DNA of 64,000 nucleotides from Euptelea pleiosperma (Eukaryota > Streptophyta > Magnoliopsida > Ranunculales > Eupteleaceae), in NCBI GenBank assembly GCA_035048495.1, contig CM068551.1:18664248-18728247 (forward strand), read 5' to 3'. Below the pieces are notes generated by a model that did no database searches, was not told the origin of the DNA, and worked only from the letters and a program-made list of their open reading frames with translations. Made by a program: the position numbers and the translations under genes. Positions 36,060-45,900 of the stretch are shown here, in pieces (the stretch's first letter is position 1; each line of letters opens with the position of its first letter).

Positions 36060-37016
36060 ACATATATCTCTATCTTTGATAATCTCAGCCGTCAAATGAG
36101 TGGACTCGTTTCTAGATTAACTGAATTTCCGCTCCAGCCCATTCAGGAGGTGGCCCACCAAGTGATTAATTATTTTGATTGATAAAATTGGTGGGCCACG
36201 TGCTGATGTCGTGCCATGGGAATGTTGGATCCATTGTGTTAAATTCAACTATATACCCGAATCTAGCTGAAACAAACCCAAACTCATCCCAAAACCGAGC
36301 CAGGTTCCGACGGCCGGGTTAACCCGAACCCCACCTAGAACTGGTAATTGGTAACCCTAGAGGTGTGAACAACATGAATTGGGGTTAAGCTGATCCTGGA
36401 CCAGAGTACTCGAAACTAGACACCGAATTAATTGGGTGTTAATCGGCCAAACACAACCCGATCGACCTAAACCCAATAAGGTACCTGCCCAAATCGAGAA
36501 AATAAAGAAGTAGGTCCGCTACCGGACACATTGCCCTCCTGTGAGGTGCATCCCTTTCAACCAGAGGGTTATTTTACTCAAGGGCATGGTGCACCAGGTC
36601 GATCACACACCATTTATGGTGTCTTATATATTGATGGTAGGCATAGTTATTGTGGAAGAGACGTAGTCGTGACTCAGAGAAGTAATTGTGGGATGACTCA
36701 AACCCCATTATTAATAGAAAAAATATTGACTTGATGATTGCCTCATGTGGTTACTACAACCCAAATTAAAAGATGAAAGACACAAGTTGTAACTATATGA
36801 GCCAGTTACAAGTCAGCCTCTCTCTCTCTCTCTCTCTCTCTCTTTTCTGTGAAATTTCTTTTGTTTAAACTCCTCTAAGATTCGTACAGTAATCAATAAA
36901 TAGTTTTACAGAAAAATGATTTGTTCATTAGAAAGTGTTGACACATAAACAAATTTCTATGTTTTACATGCAAAAATCATTTCTAGAAAACTTATTCCTG
37001 GCAACCATATGGAGAC
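36060..37016. other. Legumin B 3' flank, no gene seen
   Basis: 36060-36490 is partly homologous to the legumin A 3' flank (30620-30860; ATCTCAGCCGTCAAATGA.TGGACT, GAGGTGGCCCACCAAG), so the duplicated unit includes the downstream region. After that only a (CT)n microsatellite is recognisable. Confidence 0.6.
36818..36843. repeat. Microsatellite (CT)n
   Basis: About 13 CT units. Confidence 0.95.
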
Positions 37017-37278
37017 TAAGGCCCTACTTGGTTCAATGCAAATCAAATGCAATGCACTCACTTGCCACGGTTTTGGGATTACAAGTGATTGGTTGGGGTG
37101 TGAAAATGAGCTGCCATGCAAGTGGTTGCCAAGCCCTTGCAAACTCTTTAAGAAAATGGATGCAAGCATCATGTGCAGCCCAAAAACTATGGTAAGTGAT
37201 TGCAATGCAACTCATTACCACATTTGCACCCGAATGCAAAATGCATCGATCCCAGTACAACGAATCAAATAGGGCTTA
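37017..37278. mobile_element. hAT-like MITE
   Basis: The ends TAAGGCCCTACTTGGTTC and, reverse-complemented, TTAAGCCCTATTTGATTC are inverted repeats of the GCCC(T/G)..TTTGG type. Inside, GCAATGCA and GCAAATGC words occur in both orientations. No coding capacity, and no clear 8 bp duplication. Confidence 0.7.
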
Positions 37279-37279
37279 A

Positions 37280-38594
37280 GTTTCACCCGAGGTGACTCAG
37301 ATTTAGTTGGATTTGAGTTTTTAGCAACTCATGTCTGCCTCTTAGCTTATTCTAATATTTGTAGAGTGAAAAGTGGATTACAAGTTGAATAACTCTGAAC
37401 TATCCATTTCACTAATCTAAATTCAACATTTAATGGGGTTAAAAGTTTCAGAAGGGGTTGATTTTTTGTGAGTATATATAGAATGTTTTCTTATCGAATT
37501 TATCTTAGGAATATTTTCAAAAAGCAAAGTTGTTTATCTTTAGTGCTTTGTTTATTTTTTTTGTGAAAGAGAGAAAGTTTAGTCCCACGTGGGATAGGGA
37601 AAGAAAAGTTCTTTTTGTAATGCTAAAAGCAAACATATATGTGTAATTGATGCACACATGTAGAGAATTTATTGTGTGCATGCAATGCAAAGTACCTCGC
37701 GCGCGTGCACGAATGGCTCCTTTAAAAGGCGTCGGCACATGTACGTATCGTCACAAGGAGTTGGTGATTTTTTAGTTTCGACTGCTGATTGGTCAACAGT
37801 TGACCCCATATGACGTGTATTGGTGCAATCTGGAGTCCCAATAGTTATCTCCGACAATTAAACGATTTCAGATGGTACATCGGTCATATTGTCTACGATT
37901 GATTTGAATCACATGATCGTGGGATGACTGTAGATTGATTCGATTGAAATGAAGGACATGACATTAATTCTAAGATCAATTTGGACCACTCAGATCAAAA
38001 CGTTAATCAAATCTAGAACGTATGATCTAGGTGGTGTCTATTGAAATAGACGCATACTTGCCTATTTAAGACAAGGCTTGGGATTGAGACAATACACATT
38101 GAAATCTCTCTCGTACATAATAGCCAACGTAGAGTTTTGGGTTACATTAGTTTGTGTTTGGGTTGAACGAATTGTGCATAATTCAGTCTCAACCACCGAT
38201 ATTCAAACGGACTTTATTGTATCCTAAAGGTATTATCTCTTCGACCTTTTGTACTCGCGATTTTGATCGAATGAGAGAAATGTCGTTTAAAAGACATTGA
38301 TACTCTTCGAGCCTTGGAGACCATTTGATCATCTTTTTCTTATCATGCATTTTTCTAATTCTTTCATTGTAGGTGTTAGAACACAATTAATTTACAACAA
38401 TCTATACCGAATTGATATTGATAGGACTCGAACTTTATACATAGACAACGTTTGGAAAATTGCTTGACCAACTGATACAAAAATCAATGCGCGTACAGAT
38501 GTGCCCTAACAATCCTCTTGCCATTTTCATATCTGAATCAATCTTTCATGAGGTTCAAGAAGCGTGTCCACGTATCTCATTTGGAGAAGGGTTC
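37280..38594. other. Intergenic, possibly an LTR, no gene seen
   Basis: 37730-38520 has features seen in LTRs, a TATA-like CCTATTTAAGAC near 38060 followed by transcript-like DNA, but I find no paired repeat, primer site or target duplication. No coding signal. Confidence 0.35.
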
Positions 38595-38614
38595 TCTAGA
38601 GCTTTTCTTATTAT

Positions 38615-38817
38615 TTATTTATTTATTTTTTTGTAGTAATCATCGTGGGAGGGCCCCATGGAAGAAGCCAGGCTAAACTGGGACCCCGGTCATTGCTGGT
38701 AAAGGGGTTTTCTACTCCTGGTACAACCGCTTAAAGGAGGAAACCTGCATGTGGGATCAAAACGACCTCCCGAAAGAGGTGGATACACACCAACCATCTG
38801 AGCTGCCATGTTGGGTG
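38615..38817 (-). mobile_element. tRNA-derived SINE with 20 bp target-site duplication
   Basis: On the minus strand the head contains GGCAGCTCAGATGGTTGG (A-box-like), then GTTTTGATCCCAC (B-box-like, degenerate), and ends in an A-rich tail (AAATAAATAAATAA). It is flanked by TCTNGAGCTTTTCTTATTAT at 38595-38614 and 38818-38837, one mismatch in 20. Length 203 bp. The box spacing and tail fit a Pol III-transcribed SINE mobilised by LINE machinery. Confidence 0.75.
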
Positions 38818-38972
38818 TCTCGAGCTTTTCTTATTATCCTATTATATAGTATTAGTACTATTGTTTTGGAGGGATGCAAGATGAGAAAATGTAAGGTGTA
38901 CATCTTTTTTATTGACAAAATTATCCTTATCTTTTAGTAAAAGTTCTTGGATTTGCATACCACTCAGAAATG

Positions 38973-39207
38973 CCTTGTGGCATATTCTTTCGGACCCACT
39001 GGCCCATGAATGTTTGGCTCACCCCTTAGTGGAACTACAATCCAAATATCATCTTGATAGGTGATTTCCATCCATTAGATTTGATTACCCTAAAAATGCT
39101 ATCCTACGGTCATATATCATCAATGAGGGCATTTTTGGTGTGTAGTCCACTAACAAGTGGTCCAAACATTCGTGGGTCTAGTTGACCCAAAAGAGTGTGA
39201 CACGTGA
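38973..39207. mobile_element. Foldback MITE copy 3
   Basis: Short, diverged copy: the arms carry GACCCACTGGCCCATGAATG and the inverse CATTCGTGGGTC, with a CACGTG-like tip at the right. It is adjacent to copy 4. Confidence 0.65.
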
Positions 39208-39221
39208 TATTCTAAGGGTAT

Positions 39222-39485
39222 TTCGGGCCCACTGCCCCCCTGAATGTTTGGCCCCCACCTCGGTGGACCTACACACCAAAAAAAGTGTGATTAGTGATTC
39301 CTAGCCATTGGATTTGAGCACTTTATCATTATGGGCTTGGAACCAACTCATAGGCCGGTTCATAAAAGCCCATTACAAAAAAAGTTTTCAAATCCTATGG
39401 CTAGAAATCACGAATCACTGATTTTTGGTGTGTAGGTCAATCATAGTGTGGGCCAAACGTTCAGGGGGCAAGTGGGCCCGAACGA
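39222..39485. mobile_element. Foldback MITE copy 4
   Basis: The arms start TTCGGGCCCACTG and end AGTGGGCCCGAA. Inside are GGTGGACCTACACACCAAAA and its inverse. The centre carries ATTATGGGCTTGGAACC / GGCCGGTTCATAAAAGCCCAT. It lies about 430 bases upstream of the secreted-protein gene. Confidence 0.8.
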
Positions 39486-39913
39486 GTCTACTACTTTGCA
39501 ATTTGAGGGACTTCTGCATCAAACTTTTGATACAGAAGTCTGCATCCAAGAACAGCCCTGGTTCGCCAAAGGTAGAGGCTACAATCGTATGCCACGTGGC
39601 AATATTTTGGCAGGACCTCACGCATGACAGATAGTAATGTCAATACTCAATAGTTCAAGTGTTCAGCTCCTCAGATCTTACATTTGAAAACGAAAGAAAG
39701 CCATTCCAGGAAAAGAAAAGGGTATTTTTGTCCACGTAACTTGAAAACGATTGTTTCGAGAAACGGCACTCGACCAGTCATTTAAAATTAAAACAGCACC
39801 GTCAGAGAAGACTGAGAAGGAAAAACTCAAATCTGAGACTTATGTTATACAGTGAAGGAAGAAGTACAGAGAAAATGAAAGCTCAGCTTAGTTGGGCGGT
39901 GAGAACTAAGAAA

Positions 39914-42900
39914 ATGGGGGGATTTTCTCTACTGAGTCGACTCGTTTTTCTCTTCTTTCTTCTTGGGTTTGCAGCAACAACTACAGTGGTTGGAAATATG
40001 GAACTGAGACGACCTGGGTTTCTCTACACAAGAAGCAGAGGAAGGTGCACACCCCAGTAAGCCTACTTTTCCCTTGCACTTTAGTAAGCTTTTCATCTTT
40101 AGATTTCCTTCAAAAATGGAAAATAAATCAGAATCGAGTATTAGGTAGTTCAAATTTTTCTTGCTTTATGTATAAACTAGTAGGTGGCCCGTGCCCACGG
40201 CACTCTCCAACAAAGTGTTTGCCAAAATCGGGTGTGAGTGGCTTAGATCCACCATCCATTTGGGGTGATAAGATCACGGCCATCCTTTGTGAAGCCGATA
40301 AGAGGGGGGATATAAGTGACTTCTCTGTTTTGTTATATAGATGTTCGATAGTTCAAATCTCTGCTCAGAGACGCGGAACCGGGAGCGATCAGGGAGTGAA
40401 AACAGAAAATAAAAAACAAAAGGGTTCAGAACTCAGTGAGCCGACTCGGATTGACCGAGTTGACTCGTATAGGGACGTTAACTGTCTTTTTGAGAATTAA
40501 GTTGACTGAGTCGACAACTTGGCTATGTTGGGATCAAGAAAGACTTGAATCCATTGCCCCTCCCACAACATTAGCTAATGGCAATGTTATAACATGAACC
40601 TGCGGTCCATGAGTTTTCAATGAATCCCTACCACTTATACTATGGGACCTATCAGCTTATAGATCTGGAACCTTAACAAGAAGTTTCCATGTTGTTGTAG
40701 AATGTGGATTGATCAGGATCCAATCCCTAAGATAAGAAAATCCTAATTTAAGCCTAAATTTTTTGGAAATTTTTTTTTAATTATCTCACTCGAATACTTT
40801 ACCGAAATTATAGGTTTTTGAATTTCGATGAAATTTAAAACCGTGGGTTGATGGATGCTTTAAGTTGCTTTTCATGTTTTATTAATTTTATATTTCTTTT
40901 GTCTATTTAAGAAGATTACATTTTGTTTTTACCATGGTTTAAAAAACGTTGCAACGGTTGTTATAGTGGTAGCATCCCAACCCTGTTATGTTATTTTGAA
41001 AATAACACTCAAAACCGAAAGAATGGGCTTAGCGTTGTAAAGGCCGTTATTTGTCTGTTATCCGTTATTTTTACAGTTTTGGAGGTTATTTTGAAAAAAA
41101 AAAATTGATTTTTTTACTCAGATGTGACTGACAGCAAAGTACATAACGGTACACAATTAAGTGTCCGTTATGACGCTACAACATACCATTAAAAACCTTG
41201 GTTTCTACTTCCTATTTGGTTCTTCATGTTAAAATGAGACTAAGTTTTGGGGGATATATATTATGGACTCAAGACCCATCATCCTCAAATGACACCATAG
41301 TTTTTTTTTTTGGTGGGAAAGTTGGGGTCAGGCGGATCCCCACCAGAATTATATTAAAGACAAAAACTATGCACGCAAGTATTTACAACCTTTATTGGCA
41401 TCATCCTCTATAATTTTGAGGAGAGCAAGAGGGAAAGAGGAAGGGGCCAAAGAACAAAAAGACAATGCATTACATTTGGAGGCAAGGTAGTTAACTGCCT
41501 TGTTAGATTCTCTAAAAACATGTCTAATGAACCATATATGTCGGACTTTTCATGGAGATCTAAATTTTTGCTTGATAACTTGGACTGCATAGGCTGATTT
41601 TGATAAAATTTCCACTTCGTTGATATTGTGTTGAGAAACAATTCTAAGCCCCATGAAGGATGGCTAGGATTTAGATTAATTCAATAGATTCATTGGGGCA
41701 GGGGCCATAGGATACACGATCTGTTGTGAGAGACCCATCTGTGTTGAGAACTCAGTCGAATGATGTAGAAGGATTCCATGAGATGCAATGAAAAGAAGGA
41801 GGACCATGAGACAAAGGAAGATTCCATTTGATCAGAATATCTCTCGACTCAAGAGTCTTCATAGCAAAGATTTGAGTGTATGCACCTTGTTCTCACATCT
41901 GAAGTAATGATATTATTAAGGATTTGATTTTCATCTAGAGCTTACCCTTGAAAAGTTCGTCTATTACTCTCACCCCATATATGATAAACAGTGGCTGCAA
42001 AAGCAATCTTGAGAATTATTGAATTTTGGTTTGAAATAGATGCTTTACGAACCATCCAAGGAAATTCTGTGGAGCAGCCTTGTATACGCTTGTTTATGTT
42101 GGAATTTGAAAGGACTGTACCCTCTAAATTTTCTTAGGAAACCTGCATTTGAAAAGTAAGTGCCCAATGCTTTCTCTTGAAGAGTTGCAGAGACAACATT
42201 TTGATTGTGAGAGCTTCCCAATTCTAACCAGTTGATCTTGGTTTATAAGTTTCTTTTTAGCTGCCAACCAAGAAATAAAAGCATGTCGGGGAATAACAAT
42301 TTTGTTTCATATCAGTTTGGACCATCTTACTTCAACGACCTTTGATATGGAGGCTGTTCCATGGAGATTTGCAGGAGCAAGAACCATCAGGGGTGAGAGT
42401 CCAAACTACTTCATGTTTTGAAATTTGATAAGGTGGGGGGATGATGTTGACAAGATGCCATACATCTATGAGCTCGGCAGAGGTTGGTGGAGGATTAGAC
42501 AAGAATTTTCATTGATAACAGTGTTTACATAGGCATTTTCTCGAATGCCAGAAAAAAACCTGATCCAATTTTGTACTTGGTTAGAAGAATTTCATGTGGA
42601 TGCCATGGGTCTTTTGTTTTTTTTTTTTGATAAGGTAGAATGCATTGATAAAAAGAAGAATACATGCAAGGGAAAGAGAGAGGTTGAGGAGACCTCCTCA
42701 AACCCGAAAAAAAAAAAAAAGAATTTCATGTGGATGCCATGGGTCTTTCCAAAGGCAAGTGGTCCTCCCATTACCAATGATATGTATGATTTTTTCTTTG
42801 GCAAGATGTCTGGCTTTAAGGATACTCCTCCAGGACAATAACAGTCTTGAGGAATAAGGGCCGTCCAAATGCTATAGTATTTGAGATATCTGTTACTGAT

Positions 42901-45900
42901 CGATCGTGTCCAGGGAGTGGAAACTCTTGAGGCTAATTCCAGATGTTTCGGAGGATAGCCGCATTATTAATATCCTCTATACTTCTAAATCCCAGCCCAC
43001 CTTCGTTTTTTTGGCTTACAGATTTCTTTCTAGTTGACCGAATGCATCTTCTTTGTAAGATCAGGTCCAGCACAAATGAAGTCTCTAATCAACTTCTCAG
43101 TTTTATCAATAGTGCTATTGGGTAATCTAAAACAACCACCCCAATAGATACTATTGGAGAACTGATCAAGCAAGTTCAGTTTGGCTTGCATATGAGAGAG
43201 GCCTATTTTTTCAGCTTCTAATTTTCTTCTGGATCTTGTCAACAATTGGACTACTGATGCGGGAGCATTCTACTACGATAGTCCACGCTACACCGAATCT
43301 ATGCCAGTCAAGCAAATGGACTTAATATTTATAGTAAATCTCGTTTTTACTATTTATAGTAAATCTGAAAATTACTATTTATAGTCAATCCCATTTTTAC
43401 TATTTATAGTACATTCTGATTTTACTATTTTTAGATAAGTGGACCCCACAAAGATTTATTTTAATTTAATCAGGATTTTCAATTGAAATTAGATTTTATT
43501 TCTAATTAGAATTTTTATTATTGATTGCAATAGTTGATTTGTAGTAGGAGTTTCTTATTTCAATTAGATTAGAATTTGGAAAGTTCAAGTAGGGAGTCTT
43601 ATAAAAGGTGATGTACCCTTTGATTTTGATAATGAAAAAATTTATGAATGAAGAAATAGAAATCTCTTTGAGAAATCTCTTTGAGAAATCTCTCTTGTGG
43701 TGTGAAGCCATCATCTCTTGGTGCGAAGCCGAATGTATCTTTTTATCCCTTTCTTTCTCTATCTCTATTTTCCTTTTTTAGTCAATTTCTTACCTAAAAA
43801 AATCCAAATCATACAACACTATGAATAGTGCTGCGTGAATAGTAACCTTCCCTTTTCATTCCTTCTCAAATTGCGGAACGGTACTCCCGTCCTTAATCAA
43901 ATTTGGTATCAGAGCCCAGTTCGAAACTCCTGATCGGAAAGATGTCTCATATTGGTTCGTAATCTTTGGTAGCCGCGTTAGCTAAACTAAACGATGTGAT
44001 AAATCGTTTTGAGAGCAGACTAAGTGACCATATAAATCGTATTGAGAGCAAACTGGACGCAAGGGTTTCCGCCAGAGTTCCAATCAGCAATTGTCGTCTT
44101 GGAACGTCACTACCACAACCATTGGCTTTTCCACCTCTTTCTGGCAAGCTATTAGAAGGTTTCACAACAAAAAAAAAACCCATAAAGAGGTCTCAAAGCA
44201 AGTCGAGAAGAAAGTAAACGAAGAAATAAAAGCCATTGAACAAGAGGGTGTTTTTTCATTCGAGGAAAATGAAAAAATCGAAGAGGAAGAAAAAGTCAAA
44301 ACTGAGGAATTAGCCAGTCCCGAAGCTCCTGTAGTTCTATCAGACGAAAAGACGGAGGATAAGTATATTGATCCGCCTGCTGTTATGGAGAAGGCAAGTG
44401 ATGATGATTCCCCTGGTTCGGACGCTCCAGCTGAAGATGGCCCAAATAGTACAGAGATTCCGATCTGAAACTAGATATTTCTGTTGTTTTAAAACTGACA
44501 GTTGAAAATAAAGCAGATAGAACAAGTAAAGATTTCTATTCAAAGAAGGCCAGAGTTGAGGAGATAGACCATGTTTTAGAAAATTTACACCTGTCGAAGA
44601 TGCAAAAGAAGCAGCTAAAGGGAGAGTACTCCAAATATCTCTTTCGCTGGAAAAGCCAATTGCAATATCTCAACTTGAATTTGAGGTCGAATTCTTTTCA
44701 ACAAGGAGGGTTTGATGTGGGAACATTCTACTACGATAGTCCACGCTACACCGAATCTATGCTAATCAAGCAAATGGACATACTATTTATAGTAAATCTC
44801 GTTTTTACTATTTATAATAAATCTGAAAATTACTATTTATAGTCAATCCCATTTTTACTATTTATAGTAAATTCTGATTTTACTATTTTTAGATAAGTGG
44901 ACCCCACGAAGATTTGTTTTAATTTAATTAAGATTTTCAATTGAAATTAGATTTTATTTCTAATTAGAATTTTTATTATTGATTGCAATAGTTGGTTTGT
45001 ATTAGGAGTTTTTAATTTCAATTAGATTATAATTTGGAAAGTTAAAGTAGGGAGTCTTATAAAAGTAATGTACCCTTTGATTTTGATAATGAAAAAATTT
45101 ATGAATGAAGAAATAGAAATCTCTTTGAGAAATCTCTCTTGTGGTGTGAAGCCATCTTCTCTGGTATTTTTCTATCCCCATCCCTTTCTCTATTTCTTCT
45201 CTTATTCTCTTCTCTTTCTCCATCTCTATTTATTTTTTAGTCAATTTATTATGTAAGAAGTCCCCATCATACCATAGTGCTGCATGAATAGTGACGTGAA
45301 TAGTGTCACGTGAATAGTGCCGTGAATAGTAATGCCCTCTTAATTCCTTCTCAAATCGCGGAACGGTACTCCCGTCCTGCGTCAACTACAGTCTTGATGA
45401 GAAAGGTTCGCAGCAATTAAAGGTAGCCTGAGATAATTTATTAGTAACTTGGCTTCATGGAACCTGAGAATGTTCAAGATGCTTCCTTTGAGAGTATCTT
45501 GGATCGAAGATGGAGCTCTTTTGAGGACTGCAACACAAACCAGACCAAAAACTAAAGGTGTTCAATATAGTATGACTGTTTTGGGCTGTGATTAAGTCTG
45601 CCTTGAGACAAAGAAGCAGATCATTTGCAAAAATTAAATCCGAGACGTTAACTGGATTGCAACTAGGAATGAGATTGATCTGCTTGTTGGTAGTAGCATC
45701 ATTCATTAAAAGAGAGAATGCCTCCATAGCTGTAACGAATAAGTACGGGGAAAGGGGGATCCCCTTGCCGCAGGCCCCTAGAACTTTTAAAGAACCTAAC
45801 CAGTGATCCATTAACATCAATGGTGAAGCTCGGAGTGGAGATGCATTCTTTTATCCAACTAATGCAGGTAGGAGGGAATTTCATGTCTTTGAGCATATAG

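Larger units (their letters stand above)
43255..45384 (+). mobile_element. Complete non-autonomous LTR retrotransposon
   Basis: A 2130 bp element with LTRs at 43255-43899 and 44713-45384, both TG...CA. It is flanked by identical 5 bp duplications ACTAC (43250-43254 and 45385-45389). The primer-binding site TGGTATCAGAGC (43904-43915) is complementary to the 3' end of initiator tRNA-Met. A purine tract AACAAGGAGGG precedes the right LTR. The 0.8 kb interior has no protease, integrase or RT. Only short frames remain (43966-44217; 44091-44468, very acidic, E/K-rich), perhaps a gag remnant. It depends on enzymes from elsewhere. It inserted into the antisense LINE. Confidence 0.93.

Noticed and set aside
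39842..39913. Upstream in-frame ATG of the secreted-protein gene
   Set aside because: Starting there would bury the signal peptide behind 24 polar residues. The ATG at 39914 gives a normal secretion signal.
43330..43440. Regularly spaced ACTATTTATAGTAAAT units, suggestive of a CRISPR-like array
   Set aside because: They are short AT-rich tandem units inside a plant retrotransposon LTR and recur in its 3' LTR.
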